Below are positions 35,240 to 45,246 of a stretch of 50,631 bases of DNA, one piece after another; the stretch's first letter is position 1; every line of letters starts with the position of its first letter. Source of the DNA: Treponema sp. (GTDB lineage: Bacteria > Spirochaetota > Spirochaetia > Treponematales > Treponemataceae). Made by a program: the position numbers and the translations under genes. The notes beneath the pieces are model-generated. The model was not told the DNA's origin and made no database searches. It saw only the letters and a list, made by a program, of their open reading frames with translations. The stretch lies in NCBI GenBank assembly GCA_017616165.1, contig JAFZYR010000005.1, positions 1 through 50,631 of the forward strand. The letters are read 5' to 3'.

Positions 35240-38200
35240 TTATTTCAATATCCACATTGCATCATCATCCTTTTCTTTATATTCATAGGTAAGATTGGTT
35301 TTAATGCTCTGCATAGGATTCCAGACAATTCCGATTGAAATATATGGATCAAACACGTATTTTTGAACGCCGTCCTTTTTGATAACCTTAGGCTCAAATT
35401 TCCAGGTCATGTTAAAATCCCAGTCGTGAAGATTATGGGTAAGGGTCATATTAAGAGACTTGAGCTTAAAGCCCGAAGCTTCTCTGTTTTTGTGAAAGCC
35501 GTCATTCTGCCAGCCCCAGCCATTTACACCGTAAATACCAAAGGACTGAACAAGGTCTGCGCAGATTCGTGATGCAAAATTATTGCCGTAAAAGCTGTTT
35601 CCGCTGAATTTTCCCGAATCCTGAAAGTACCAATATATAGAAGAATTTCGTGTTGTTGCAGAAAAAGTAAGCTTAAAGAAATTATTTATATTAAAAGTAA
35701 GGGACGGAGTAATCTGAAAATAACTGCTAGTAGGCTTAATAAAGTCATAATTTATATTTGTACTCAGGCCAGGCGCCCAGGATATTCTGTTATACCATTG
35801 ATAATAGGTTTTAGAAGGAAGACTGTAAGAAAGCGAAGCCGAAACCGGAGTGAATTCCTTTTCCTTGCGCTGAACATACCCCTTTTTGCCGGCTTCGTTG
35901 GCATTGTCTAAGAATAAATCATACTTGTAGGTATAGGAGCTTGAAAAAGAAACCGACAGCTGCTTGTAAGAAAGACTAAGCTTAAGGCTTTCGGGATGCT
36001 TATCCTTTTTTTCCGTGTTATCGTTATATACATAGGTAAAGGATTCAGACAGCTTGAGCTTGGAATTAAACAGGCTTACCGACATTGACTGCGAAAGCGG
36101 ATTATACTGCAGGGTTTTATCATCCTTGCTTTTTTCATATATTCCCGAGCTCAAATTAAACGTAACATAAGGGAATACAAGATTTAAAGAGCCGGTATAT
36201 TTTGCTGTAAGAGGCTTTAAGGTAGAAGAAAGATTTAAGGTCTGCTTGAACTTAGAATTAAGCTCATTCATTCCAAGCGTAAGAGTAAGAGAATTTGCAG
36301 TTATGCTTTCGGGATCCTTTAAGTCCAGATATTTAATATCCCATTGCGGATTATCTGCTTCGCCCGTAAATTTCTTGCGGTACAGCTTTGTTGTATTGTT
36401 CCAGCTGATTCCTGTTTCAGCAAAGGTCGGAATATAGGCAAAAGGCCTGAAGCTTATGGAATTATTATTGGTAAGCGTCTGCCCCATTACAGAATAATCT
36501 GCCTTTACCAGGGTTTTCTGATCCTTTTCTGAAATACCGTTCATATTCGGGTGCTTCTGCCACTGCGGATCATACGAAAGTGTATTTTTCATGGAAAAGA
36601 AGCTGCCACCATAACCAAGCGTGCTGTTCAAAGAAAGCGGCAGCTTGAAGGTATACATTGATGAACGGATATTTGTCCAGTCAAAATCCTCTGGAGTTTT
36701 AAGATATACCTTGTCGTTTTTATCCTTTGAACTGTAAGAAATCTGTGTATTGAGGTTTGCATTAACACTGTAATCAAGCTTGTAAGTAAGGCCTGAAATT
36801 GTTACAGCGCTATAGGAAGGTGTATCAAGCTCGCTCAAAACAGGCTTTATCTGTTCAGCTTGTTCGGGCTCGGCAGCTTTAACCTCGCCGGAGGCTTCCT
36901 GTTCTGCCTGTGCTGCAGCCTGTTCATCGGCCAGTTGCTTTTCGGATTTTAATTCATCCGGCATTGTAAGTGAAACAGGGAATTCAATCTTTTTTGTATC
37001 CGAGGTTTTCTGCTTGAGCGGCCACTGAAAAATAGTTCCGCTTACAGAAATATTTGCCTTTGCCGGTGTTACCTGATTTGGATAATAAAACATTCTTTCA
37101 GGCGTTCTGTCCTTCCAGGCAGCATCTTTTTTATAGCGCTCGTCTGCCATGAGAGCTGTTTCATCCTTTTGCAAACTATTTATATTGATGGATGAATCAA
37201 AGCTTAAAGAAATGGAATTGAGATAAGGCTTGAGCACTGCCGGAAGAGAGAATGAATAAGAAGCACCAAGCTTCCAGACCAGCTGATTTACAGGATTGCT
37301 TGAGGTTTCGGAAGAAGTGCCCGTAGAATTGGAATCGTTGCTTAAATCAAGCAGATACGAAATCCATTCCATAGATTCTTCGCGGTTTTTAAAGTCATTG
37401 TAAAAATACGGATCAGAATAAACCGGCAGAGAAAGCGTAAACCTAAAGGGCTTTGAAAGTGTAAAATCTATATTTGCACCGTATCTGAACGGCAGCTTTA
37501 AGCCAAGAAAATTTGATTTATCCAGGTAACGGTTTCCGGAATCAGAAAGGAAGGTATATTTTCCGTCGCTTAAGAAAATAGTATTACTCAAGCCGATTAA
37601 TGCATTAAAATTCAAATTGGTTATATAATTTGTGGAAGGCTTGAGCTTTCCGTCTACACCAAAAACTGCACCAAGATTTGAATACCAGTCGCCTATTAAT
37701 TTGACATAAGTGGAAGTGTCGCCCCTGTAAGTTTCGTCCAGGTTGTGAAGCATGAGCCCCTGACGTTCCTGCTCTTTAAGCTCCGTAGGCTTCATAAAAT
37801 TATAAACTGCCTTAAGTGACTCCTCTGTTGCAGAATCATCATTATTTGAGCTTGAATTTGAACTGCCTGAGCTTGAAGAACTGTTTAAAGGCTTTCGTCC
37901 CATAAGGTAAAAGGTTGTCTGAACATATTTTCCTTCCCTCAGTCTTGAACCAAATACCGGATTAAAAATGAGTTCATCCTTTGGATAGTAAAAGGCCGGA
38001 AAATACATTACAGGAACAGGACCTACGTATAGCAGCGCATTAAAAAAGGCAAACTCACCGCCGGGAAGCAGCCAGGTTCTTGTTGCATCTATGTGCCAGT
38101 GAGGATTTGGGTCGTCACAAAACGTAAGGCTTGAATTTTTAAAGGCAATTGTGTTGTCTTCGCTTTTTCCAAATATGTCAGAAAAAACTATGAGGGTTGA

Positions 38201-38716
38201 GCCGGACGGCAAATTGAGCGCGTCACTTTTTGTCTGAACTACGCGTCCGTCGTCAAAAATACCTTCGAGAGTTGCGGTATTCATAAGCAGGGAGCTTGCA
38301 GTTGTAGTTTCGCCTCCACCAGAGCCGGAGCTTTTTGTTATGATTTCTACATTGCCCTGAGCATAAAGCATTTCGGTTTTGCGGTCGTAGGTTACCTTGT
38401 CCGCCTTAATCTCCGAAATGCTGCTTCCCTTTTTTACAGATATTTCTACAGCGCCCTCTAAAACTATTGAATCGTTTCCACCCTTTTCATCTTTTTCGTA
38501 GGTGGTCTGACGGGCGTTTGTAATTGTGATGACAGTTACATCATCAGAAGAGGACTGGGCGTGAATATATTGTGTGCCGGCAAAAAGCAGAAGAAAAACA
38601 ACAAAAAAACGAAGTACGTCATTGCGAGGCGAAGCCGAAGCAATCCATATATGAGGATGTATTGTTGTTCGTGGATTGCCGCGCTGCGCTCGCAATGACG
38701 AATTATTGTTCCTCAA
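35240..38716 (-). CDS. lptD: LptD/OstA-family outer-membrane transport barrel, repeat-derived N-terminus
   Basis: 1158 residues. Residues 34-53 form a hydrophobic signal (VLRFFVVFLLLFAG... ending HAQ). A beta-jellyroll OstA domain follows (about 60-210; GGNDSIVLEGAVEISVKKGS, YDRKTEMLYAQGNVEI), then a very large barrel of alternating aromatic strands with Ser-rich and Q/E/A-rich loops. The start is TTG at 38716, immediately after the uvrA stop (TAATTG) with GGGAGGG 9 bases ahead; no ATG is in frame later that keeps the signal. Residues 6-33 are therefore encoded by two family A repeat units. Members insert LPS in Proteobacteria; pathogenic treponemes lack LPS, so the cargo is open. Confidence 0.88.
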   Translation of the reverse strand: MRNNNSSLRAQRGNPRTTIHPHIWIASASPRNDVLRFFVVFLLLFAGTQYIHAQSSSDDVTVITITNARQTTYEKDEKGGNDSIVLEGAVEISVKKGSSISEIKADKVTYDRKTEMLYAQGNVEIITKSSGSGGGETTTASSLLMNTATLEGIFDDGRVVQTKSDALNLPSGSTLIVFSDIFGKSEDNTIAFKNSSLTFCDDPNPHWHIDATRTWLLPGGEFAFFNALLYVGPVPVMYFPAFYYPKDELIFNPVFGSRLREGKYVQTTFYLMGRKPLNSSSSSGSSNSSSNNDDSATEESLKAVYNFMKPTELKEQERQGLMLHNLDETYRGDTSTYVKLIGDWYSNLGAVFGVDGKLKPSTNYITNLNFNALIGLSNTIFLSDGKYTFLSDSGNRYLDKSNFLGLKLPFRYGANIDFTLSKPFRFTLSLPVYSDPYFYNDFKNREESMEWISYLLDLSNDSNSTGTSSETSSNPVNQLVWKLGASYSFSLPAVLKPYLNSISLSFDSSININSLQKDETALMADERYKKDAAWKDRTPERMFYYPNQVTPAKANISVSGTIFQWPLKQKTSDTKKIEFPVSLTMPDELKSEKQLADEQAAAQAEQEASGEVKAAEPEQAEQIKPVLSELDTPSYSAVTISGLTYKLDYSVNANLNTQISYSSKDKNDKVYLKTPEDFDWTNIRSSMYTFKLPLSLNSTLGYGGSFFSMKNTLSYDPQWQKHPNMNGISEKDQKTLVKADYSVMGQTLTNNNSISFRPFAYIPTFAETGISWNNTTKLYRKKFTGEADNPQWDIKYLDLKDPESITANSLTLTLGMNELNSKFKQTLNLSSTLKPLTAKYTGSLNLVFPYVTFNLSSGIYEKSKDDKTLQYNPLSQSMSVSLFNSKLKLSESFTYVYNDNTEKKDKHPESLKLSLSYKQLSVSFSSSYTYKYDLFLDNANEAGKKGYVQRKEKEFTPVSASLSYSLPSKTYYQWYNRISWAPGLSTNINYDFIKPTSSYFQITPSLTFNINNFFKLTFSATTRNSSIYWYFQDSGKFSGNSFYGNNFASRICADLVQSFGIYGVNGWGWQNDGFHKNREASGFKLKSLNMTLTHNLHDWDFNMTWKFEPKVIKKDGVQKYVFDPYISIGIVWNPMQSIKTNLTYEYKEKDDDAMWILK
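38618..38699. repeat. family A inverted pair within the 5' coding region of lptD
   Basis: Two units tail to tail: 38618-38647 and 38672-38699, with outer ends GTCATTGCGAG and CTCGCAATGAC and inner ends CAATCCA and TGGATTG. Both are read through in the lptD frame (residues about 6-33, including SLRAQRGNP and IWIASASPRND). Confidence 0.85.
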
Positions 38717-41560
38717 TTACTTCTTCCCTCCCAAATCCTGCAAAAATGCTGCTGTGTGACTTTTTTTACAGCGCGCAACTTCTTCCGGAGTACCGCAGGT
38801 TACGAGTGTGCCGCCTTTGTTTCCACCTTCCGGTCCTAAGTCTATTATATAATCACACTGCTTTATTACGTCAAGGTTGTGTTCAATCATTACAACAGTG
38901 TTACCGTTATCTACAAGACGCTGGATTACAGCCATAAGCTGCTTTACGTCTGCAAAGTGAAGACCTGTAGTTGGTTCGTCTAAGATGTAGAGAGTTTTAC
39001 TTGTTGCAGGACGTGCAAGTTCGTTTGCAAGTTTTACACGCTGAGCTTCACCACCACTGAGTGTGAGTGCGTTCTGTCCAAGCTGAATATAACCAAGTCC
39101 GACAGACTGAAGCGTTGCAATCTTTCTATATATATGAGGAATACTCTGGAAAAAGTCGCAGGCTTCATCAATGCTCATGTTGAGAACGTCGTTTATAGAT
39201 TTTCCCTTGTATTCAACTTCCAAAGTTTCGTGATTAAAGCGTTTACCGCCGCAGACTTCACACTGAATATATACGTCCGGGAGGAAGTTCATTTCAATTA
39301 CAATTTCACCCGCACCCTGACAGTTTTCGCAGCGACCGCCTTTTACGTTAAAGCTGAATCGTCCCTTCTGGTAACCGCGTGCCTTACTTTCCGGCAGGCT
39401 TGCAAAAAGGTCACGGATTGCATCAAATACGCCAACATAAGTTGCAGGATTACTGCGTGGGGAGCGACCGATTGGCGACTGGTCAATGTTGATTACTTTA
39501 TCTACGCCGTCAATGCCTTCTACGCTGTCGCAGGCACCTACCGGGTAATTGGTTCTCATAATCTTGTTGCTTACAGCCGGGTAAAGAATGTCGCTCATGA
39601 GGGTGGACTTTCCGCTGCCGCTAACGCCGGTGATACAAGTGAAGGTTCCAAGCGGGATTTGAACGGTGACGTCTTTGAGGTTGTGCTCGCGGGCGCCGTT
39701 TATCTTAATGAACTTTCCGTTTCCAGGGCGGCGTTTTGCCGGGAGATCCATGCGCAGGGTTCCGGCAAGGTACTGGCCTGTAAGGCTTTCTTTTACCTGT
39801 GCTACTTCCTGCGGGGTGCCGGCAGCTACAACTTTACCGCCGTTTATTCCGGCTCCAGGTCCCAGGTCTATAAGGTAATCTGCGGTGCGCAGAGTTTGTT
39901 CGTCGTGTTCTACCACGATTACTGTGTTTCCGTTGTCGCGCAGGTTGAGCAAGGTGTCTATGAGGCGCTGGTTATCTCGCTGGTGCAAACCGATACTTGG
40001 TTCATCAAGAATATACATAACGCCGCAAAGCGCAGAACCAATCTGAGTTGCAAGACGGATACGCTGTGCTTCACCACCACTTAAGGTTTCAGCAGCGCGT
40101 TCCATTGTAAGATATTCAAGACCAACATCACGAAGGAAGCGCAGACGTGCTCTAATTTCCTTAAGAATCTGAGTTGCAATCTGTGCTTCACTTTCGGTAA
40201 GGTCAAGATTATCAAAAAAGTCGATGGACTCTGCAACCGACAGCTTACAAAGTTCAAAAATATTTTTACCGCTTACAGTAACACCAAGAGCTTCCGGACG
40301 CAGGCGCATTCCATGACAGGCAGAACATTCATGAATTGCCATGAACTTTTCTTCGATGTTTGTGCGCATTGCTTCGCTCCAGGCTTCTCGGTGACGGCGG
40401 GTCATTTCCTTTACAACACCAATCCAAGGGCGATTATATTCAGAATAGCCTTCTCCGCTCTGCTTTTGATAAATCCAGTGAAGCTTTTTAGTATCAGAGC
40501 CGTTCCACATAAAATCAAACTGCTCTGGTGTGAGCTGATCAATCGGAGTGTCCAAAGTAAAGCCGGCTGCTTCTGATACTGCGGTAAAAATACTTCTGTT
40601 CCATTCAGATGTCGGTGTGAAAAAAGGAAGACCGCCTTCGTTAAAGCTCAAGCGTTTGTCCGGGAGAATCTTATCAAAATCCCATTCCATCTTTTCGCCA
40701 AGGCCAGTACATTCCGGGCAGGCACCAAAAGGATTGTTGAAAGAGAAAAGTCGTGGCTGCAAATCCGGAATAGAAATACCACAGTCAGGACAGGCATTCT
40801 TCTGGCTGAAGAAAACTTCAGTTGTCTTGTCATCGTCCGGATCCTGGCGTGTAACAATTACAATTCCGTTAGCATTCTTAAGCGCAATTTCAATAGAGTC
40901 AGCCAGGCGCGAACGAACATCATCAGATTTTTTGATTCGGTCAACAACAATTTCGATGGTATGCTTTTTCTGTTTATCAAGCTTAATTGAATCTTCAAGC
41001 TCTGCCATTACGCCGTCAATTCGTGCACGCACAAAGCCCGATTTTTTAGCATCCTCAATTATTTTAGTATGCTCACCCTTCTTACCGCGGATAACAGGAG
41101 CAAGCACCTGCATCTTAGTTCCTTCCGGCCAGCCCATGATAGTATCAATAATCTGGTCAACAGACTGCTCCCGAATCTCCCGTCCGCACTGAGGACAATG
41201 AGCATGCCCCGTACGAGCAAAAAGCAGACGGTAAAAATCATAAATCTCGGTAATAGTTCCAACAGTCGAACGAGGATTTTTATTAGTAGATTTTTGTTCA
41301 ATAGAAATAGCAGGAGAAAGCCCTTCAATCAGGTCAACATCAGGCTTGTCCATTCGCCCCAGGAACTGACGTGCATAGCTGGAAAGACTTTCCATATAGC
41401 GACGCTGCCCTTCCGCAAAAAGAGTATCAAAAGCAAGAGAAGATTTTCCCGATCCGCTAAGCCCCGAAATTACAACAAGCTTATTTCTTGGTAAAGTTAC
41501 ATCTATATTTTTAAGGTTATGCTCCCGCGCCCCTCGAATAACAATCTTTTCTTCTGCCAT
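38717..41560 (-). CDS. uvrA: excinuclease ABC subunit A
   Basis: 947 residues, normal size. Finds helix-distorting DNA lesions with UvrB. Two ABC ATPase modules: Walker [13 protein letters not shown] (about 32-43) and [11 protein letters not shown] (second module), signatures [14 protein letters not shown] and [15 protein letters not shown], and zinc-finger CxxC pairs ([36 protein letters not shown]). The ATG follows the GH8 stop by two bases without a clear ribosome site, so it is probably reached by coupling. Not an ABC transporter despite the ATPase modules. Confidence 0.97.
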   Translation of the reverse strand: MAEEKIVIRGAREHNLKNIDVTLPRNKLVVISGLSGSGKSSLAFDTLFAEGQRRYMESLSSYARQFLGRMDKPDVDLIEGLSPAISIEQKSTNKNPRSTVGTITEIYDFYRLLFARTGHAHCPQCGREIREQSVDQIIDTIMGWPEGTKMQVLAPVIRGKKGEHTKIIEDAKKSGFVRARIDGVMAELEDSIKLDKQKKHTIEIVVDRIKKSDDVRSRLADSIEIALKNANGIVIVTRQDPDDDKTTEVFFSQKNACPDCGISIPDLQPRLFSFNNPFGACPECTGLGEKMEWDFDKILPDKRLSFNEGGLPFFTPTSEWNRSIFTAVSEAAGFTLDTPIDQLTPEQFDFMWNGSDTKKLHWIYQKQSGEGYSEYNRPWIGVVKEMTRRHREAWSEAMRTNIEEKFMAIHECSACHGMRLRPEALGVTVSGKNIFELCKLSVAESIDFFDNLDLTESEAQIATQILKEIRARLRFLRDVGLEYLTMERAAETLSGGEAQRIRLATQIGSALCGVMYILDEPSIGLHQRDNQRLIDTLLNLRDNGNTVIVVEHDEQTLRTADYLIDLGPGAGINGGKVVAAGTPQEVAQVKESLTGQYLAGTLRMDLPAKRRPGNGKFIKINGAREHNLKDVTVQIPLGTFTCITGVSGSGKSTLMSDILYPAVSNKIMRTNYPVGACDSVEGIDGVDKVINIDQSPIGRSPRSNPATYVGVFDAIRDLFASLPESKARGYQKGRFSFNVKGGRCENCQGAGEIVIEMNFLPDVYIQCEVCGGKRFNHETLEVEYKGKSINDVLNMSIDEACDFFQSIPHIYRKIATLQSVGLGYIQLGQNALTLSGGEAQRVKLANELARPATSKTLYILDEPTTGLHFADVKQLMAVIQRLVDNGNTVVMIEHNLDVIKQCDYIIDLGPEGGNKGGTLVTCGTPEEVARCKKSHTAAFLQDLGGKK

Positions 41561-41562
41561 AA

Positions 41563-42684
41563 TTAATCTATTATAGCGTATTTTCCACTTAAGGCAAACA
41601 TAGCAAACATATAAAGACAGTTATCATAGTATCTTCTTTCACCCATGCGAAGCGGTGTGTCCCAGAAACGGCGGACAATTTTTTCTGCAGCGCCACCGGC
41701 AGCAGGAGAACAAGCCATAGTTGTCTGAGCCAGTGTTGCCAGCAAGCCAACAGGATGCAGCGCCTTTTCTTCAGTGCCATCCGCAAGCAACACAGGCGTT
41801 CCATCTATGTGATATTTTTTATAATCAGCAGGATCAATATCTGCAAAGAAAGTCACAAGATTATCTGCAATCTTTTCAAACTCTGGATTATGTCCATGCC
41901 ACAAAGAATCCAACCCAATGTTTGCCCCTGTTCTGTAAGCATCACTGTAAAAATCACCATGCTCTGGCGGCGGGCCAAAAGGATTAGGTGTTCCATCAAA
42001 GTTTCCGTACTCCGGATTCATACCTGTAACCGGATGGCACGCTTTAGCCAAATACTCGCGACTGGCGGTCTCTGCTCTCTTCCAGAAATCTCTGTCTTCT
42101 TCATCTGCCCACATGGCAAAATAATGATAAAAATGCATTAAATGATATGAAGGATCTGTAAAAGGACATGCCGGCACAAAAAGTACGTAAGCATTTTCTG
42201 CATTCCACATCGGGAACTTATGATGCACGCATGTATGCAAAATCCGACGAGCCCAAGCAGTATAATTGTAAATACTATCCCCTTCTGCGTCGCCCCATTT
42301 GCGGCCGGCCAGGAAAAGTGCCATGGCAAAAAACTCTTCACCGTCTGGTGCCGGACCCCAGGCGTTCTTTTTTCCGTCAGGACCAACAGACCAGGCAAAA
42401 TATCCGGCCATTGGGCCTTCGGTCATATACATAAAATCAATTGCGAACTTCCACATGCGGTCAAAAATATCCTTGCGGTCGTTCATGACGCACATCATCA
42501 TGCCGTAAGACATTCCTTCTGTGCGTGCGTCGCAGTTTCCGGTATCCATAAAGTAGCCGGTGTCGCCAATTCCTTCAAAATAAAAGCGGGACCATGGTTT
42601 TTCAAAAATCTGAGTAAAAGTGTCTGCTACACGCTTATCAATTTCTTCTGCGCTGTAGCCGTATTTCAAAAATGTGTTTTCCAT
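41563..42684 (-). CDS. GH8 reducing-end xylose-releasing exo-oligoxylanase (Rex)
   Basis: 373 residues with the (alpha/alpha)6 signature of the GH8 Rex group: the general acid Glu56 in [14 protein letters not shown], aromatic cleft residues ([27 protein letters not shown]), and the likely base Asp248 in the FYSDAYR segment. No signal peptide, so it works in the cytoplasm and removes the reducing-end xylose from imported xylo-oligosaccharides. It lies 62 bp downstream of an amino-acid ABC operon, and uvrA follows directly. No xylan transporter is in the window. Family assignment is firm; the residue roles are aligned by eye. Confidence 0.85.
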   Translation of the reverse strand: MENTFLKYGYSAEEIDKRVADTFTQIFEKPWSRFYFEGIGDTGYFMDTGNCDARTEGMSYGMMMCVMNDRKDIFDRMWKFAIDFMYMTEGPMAGYFAWSVGPDGKKNAWGPAPDGEEFFAMALFLAGRKWGDAEGDSIYNYTAWARRILHTCVHHKFPMWNAENAYVLFVPACPFTDPSYHLMHFYHYFAMWADEEDRDFWKRAETASREYLAKACHPVTGMNPEYGNFDGTPNPFGPPPEHGDFYSDAYRTGANIGLDSLWHGHNPEFEKIADNLVTFFADIDPADYKKYHIDGTPVLLADGTEEKALHPVGLLATLAQTTMACSPAAGGAAEKIVRRFWDTPLRMGERRYYDNCLYMFAMFALSGKYAIID

Positions 42685-42746
42685 GAGATTATTTTGACAT
42701 AAAAGAGACTGTTTGACTATTACAAAACTGTAAACTTATTGAATAA

Positions 42747-43499
42747 TTATTGTGAAGAAAACCTAGAAAGAAAAAGCTTAGTCCTTTCCTGCTTTGGATT
42801 TTCTATAACCTCACCTGCATTTCCTTCTTCTACAATAACTCCGCCATCCATAAAAATTATGTGGGTGGAAATATCGCGGGCAAAGGCCATTTCGTGGGTT
42901 ACTACGACCATTGTCATTTTTTCGGCGGCAAGCTCTTTTATAACTGCAAGAATCTCGCCGGTAAGTTCAGGGTCAAGCGCACTTGTAGGCTCATCAAAAA
43001 GTAAAACCTGCGGCTTAAGTGCAAGGGCACGCGCAATAGAAACACGCTGCTGCTGGCCACCGCTAAGCTGGCACGGGTAAGAATCTGCCTTATCTGCAAG
43101 CCCCATTCGTTCAAGCAAGGTCATTGCAGTCTGTCGCGCTTCTTCCTTAGACTTTTTAAGCACCTTAAGCTGAGGCTGCATCACATTCTGCAAAACCGAA
43201 TAATGTGGAAAAAGATTGAAATTCTGAAAAACAAGTCCGCTCTGTAAAATGATGTTATGGCGCTGCTCCTTACTGCAGTACTGCCCCTTCTCAACCAGAG
43301 TCTGACCACAAATAGTAATCGTACCGTCAGTAACCTCTTCAAGCTGGGAAATACATCGCAAAATTGTAGATTTTCCAGAACCACTTGGCCCAATAATACT
43401 GAGCACCTGGCCCTTTTCCACAGTAAAAGAAATGTCTTTTATAACATCAAGAGTACCAAATGATTTTTTTAAGTTCTGGACTTTTATTATTTCTTCCAT
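42747..43499 (-). CDS. polar amino-acid ABC transporter ATPase (GlnQ/HisP type)
   Basis: 250 residues. Walker [10 protein letters not shown] (37-45), signature [15 protein letters not shown], Walker [23 protein letters not shown], switch [11 protein letters not shown]. It powers uptake with the adjacent permease and binding protein. The open frame extends upstream to 43589, but that part is translated family A repeat; the ATG at 43499 has AAGAGGA ahead and begins the normal family N-terminus ([15 protein letters not shown]). The gap to the permease gene is filled by a long inverted repeat. Confidence 0.93.
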   Translation of the reverse strand: MEEIIKVQNLKKSFGTLDVIKDISFTVEKGQVLSIIGPSGSGKSTILRCISQLEEVTDGTITICGQTLVEKGQYCSKEQRHNIILQSGLVFQNFNLFPHYSVLQNVMQPQLKVLKKSKEEARQTAMTLLERMGLADKADSYPCQLSGGQQQRVSIARALALKPQVLLFDEPTSALDPELTGEILAVIKELAAEKMTMVVVTHEMAFARDISTHIIFMDGGVIVEEGNAGEVIENPKQERTKLFLSRFSSQ

Positions 43500-43513
43500 A
43501 TTCCTCTTATGCA

Positions 43514-43595
43514 AGTGGATTGCTTCGTCCTTCGGACTCGCAATGACGAAAAACTTTATGTCATTGCGAGGAGCGCAGCGACGAAGCAATCCACT
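43514..43595. repeat. family A inverted pair within the amino-acid ABC operon
   Basis: A perfect 16-bp terminal inverted repeat (AGTGGATTGCTTCGTC at 43514-43529 against 43580-43595) encloses inner arms CTCGCAATGAC and GTCATTGCGAG. In RNA it forms an extended hairpin between the permease stop (43597) and the ATPase ribosome site. It may weaken or protect the distal part of the message. Confidence 0.85.
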
Positions 43596-43596
43596 T

Positions 43597-44295
43597 TTAA
43601 TTATAATAACTCAACTTTTTTTCTAACTGTCTGAACACAACAGACACAACCCAGTTCATAAAGAAGTAGAAAACTCCGGCAATGAACAAAGGCCAGAACG
43701 AGAATAAAGCACCCTGTCTTTCTTTGGCAATCATCAAAAGCTCAGAAACACCAATTACCGAAACAAGTGCTGTATCTTTTACAAGAGTAATTACTTCGTT
43801 GCCCATTGCAGGAACAATCCGTTTAATTACCTGTGGCAATATAATAGTAAAAAATGTCTGACCACGAGTGTAGCCTAAAACCTTACAGGCTTCATACTGG
43901 CCCTTTGGAATTGACTCAATTCCGCCGCGATAGATTTCTGCAAAGTAAGCTGCATAGTTTATGCTCAAGGCAATTATAGCAGCCGCAAAACGATTCCAGC
44001 GGAAAGTCACATCATAACCGATATCATTAAGCCAGCGGATAAAAAGCCCCGGTCCAAAATAAACAACCAGCAGCTGAAGCATAAGAGGTGTACCTCTGAT
44101 TACCAGAAGAAATACATTTGTAATAAAAGACAAAACCTTGTTTTTTGACATTCTTCCCATTGCAACAGGCATGGCAACCGGAATTGCAAAAAGCAGAGTT
44201 AAAAAGAAAACTTCAAGCGATACACAAGAGCCCTTGAGCATCACTAAAATCATTTTTACGTATCGTTCAGAAATCAAAGTACACCCCGACGGCAC
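43597..44295 (-). CDS. polar amino-acid ABC transporter permease (HisM/GlnP type)
   Basis: 232 residues with about five transmembrane helices and the permease EAA loop ([29 protein letters not shown], about 123-151). The [10 protein letters not shown] phrase is typical of amino-acid permeases. The assigned start is GTG 44295; the region before [17 protein letters not shown] is weakly supported, and an ATG at 44253 is an alternative. It is 19 bp after the binding-protein gene. Confidence 0.9.
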   Translation of the reverse strand: MPSGCTLISERYVKMILVMLKGSCVSLEVFFLTLLFAIPVAMPVAMGRMSKNKVLSFITNVFLLVIRGTPLMLQLLVVYFGPGLFIRWLNDIGYDVTFRWNRFAAAIIALSINYAAYFAEIYRGGIESIPKGQYEACKVLGYTRGQTFFTIILPQVIKRIVPAMGNEVITLVKDTALVSVIGVSELLMIAKERQGALFSFWPLFIAGVFYFFMNWVVSVVFRQLEKKLSYYN

Positions 44296-44314
44296 CAGCA
44301 GGCAGCCGCAACCC

Positions 44315-45133
44315 TTATTTAGCGATTACAGAAATGTCTGTACCAAACCATTTAGCACTGATTTTTGCAACAGTTCCGTCACCGGCCATTTCCTTAAGGA
44401 TTCTTTCTACCTCATCGCGAAGCTCAGGCTCATTCTCTCTAAAGCCAATGCCATACTCTTCGTTAGCAAGTGCCTGCTTTACAATAACAAAAGGCTCACC
44501 GGTCTGTGCAATAGAATAATTTGCAACAACGCTGTCCATTACAACACCGTCTACACCGCCAACCTTAAGGTCGTTCAAAGCAGTGATATTGTCCTTAAAA
44601 GCAACAGTGTCTCCCAAAGAAGCCTTAAAATCTGCATTATCATCAATTGCTTCCTGTGCACTTGAACCACTCTGGAAGCCCACAACCTTACCCTTCATAT
44701 CTGCAAGAGTCTTAATTCCATCCTTCTGTCGAACTACAAGCACCTGCTCGTTATCAAGATAAGGGAAGGTCATAGACAAAGCTTTTTTTCTGTCTTCTGT
44801 GATTGTAAAACCGTTCCAGATACAGTCAATTTTGCCGGTTTTAAGCTCCATTTCCTTTGCATCCCAGTCAATCGGCTGAGCCTTAAACTGAACACCAAGA
44901 CGCTTTGCAACTTCCTTTGCAAGCTCAATATCATAACCTACAATTTCATTATCATCATCTCTAAAGCCTAACGGCGGGAAAGAATCATCAAGACCAAGAA
45001 CAAACACTCCGCGTGCCTTCAAAGCCTCTACCGGATTCGAAGCCTTGGCTCCATTAGCGCCTTTCTTGCTGCAGGCAGAAAAAGTCAAAACGCAGGTAAC
45101 AGCTGCTACAACAAACAATATGCTTTTTTTCAT
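44315..45133 (-). CDS. amino-acid-binding lipoprotein of the ABC transporter
   Basis: 272 residues from ATG 45133 (AGGAG 9 bases ahead); a frame upstream to 45169 lacks one. Lipoprotein signal MKKSILFVVAAVTCVL with lipobox FSAC. The SBP family 3 bilobed domain follows: FVLGLDDSFPPLGFRDDDNEIVGYDIELAKEVAKRLG, then DCIWNGFTITEDRKK and the FQSGSSAQEAID region. It presents a polar amino acid (glutamine, histidine or related) to the permease. First gene of the operon, downstream of a recognisable promoter with a hairpin in the leader. Confidence 0.92.
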   Translation of the reverse strand: MKKSILFVVAAVTCVLTFSACSKKGANGAKASNPVEALKARGVFVLGLDDSFPPLGFRDDDNEIVGYDIELAKEVAKRLGVQFKAQPIDWDAKEMELKTGKIDCIWNGFTITEDRKKALSMTFPYLDNEQVLVVRQKDGIKTLADMKGKVVGFQSGSSAQEAIDDNADFKASLGDTVAFKDNITALNDLKVGGVDGVVMDSVVANYSIAQTGEPFVIVKQALANEEYGIGFRENEPELRDEVERILKEMAGDGTVAKISAKWFGTDISVIAK

Positions 45134-45157
45134 ATGAAATAACTCCTTTTTTGTGAA

Positions 45158-45178
45158 ATCCCGAATCAAGTTCGGGAT
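45158..45178. repeat. family B hairpin in the binding-protein leader
   Basis: ATCCCGAA TCAAG TTCGGGAT, a perfect 8-bp stem with a 5-base loop, followed by GACGG. It lies between the promoter (45212-45239) and ribosome site of the binding-protein gene, and shares its TTCGGGATGAC end with the element at 47822-47943. Confidence 0.7.
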
Positions 45179-45211
45179 GACGGTGCATTTTGAATAATTT
45201 TATTCCATATA

Positions 45212-45239
45212 ATTATAATTCTTCGCAAGATTTATTCAA
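45212..45239 (-). promoter_or_regulatory. promoter of the amino-acid ABC operon
   Basis: Minus strand TTGAAT (45239-45234), 16-bp spacer, perfect TATAAT (45217-45212). The start of transcription would be near 45205, leaving a leader of about 70 bases containing the family B hairpin. Divergent to the symporter promoter. Confidence 0.55.
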
Positions 45240-45246
45240 GTATTCA

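Noticed and set aside
39134..40084. 316-codon plus-strand open frame opposite uvrA
   Set aside because: It is antisense to well-supported uvrA, its residue pattern has no domain, and it has no ribosome site; a shadow of uvrA codon bias.
40548..41192. 214-codon plus-strand open frame opposite uvrA
   Set aside because: Antisense shadow with serine-rich composition and no recognisable motif.
38717..41560. Two ABC ATPase modules as an ABC transporter
   Set aside because: CxxC zinc modules, UvrA-specific signatures and length identify UvrA; no membrane partner is adjacent.
43500..43589. Thirty extra N-terminal residues on the amino-acid ABC ATPase
   Set aside because: They are translated family A repeat; the ATG at 43499 with AAGAGGA ahead gives the normal family start. 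Unlike lptD, a good downstream start exists.
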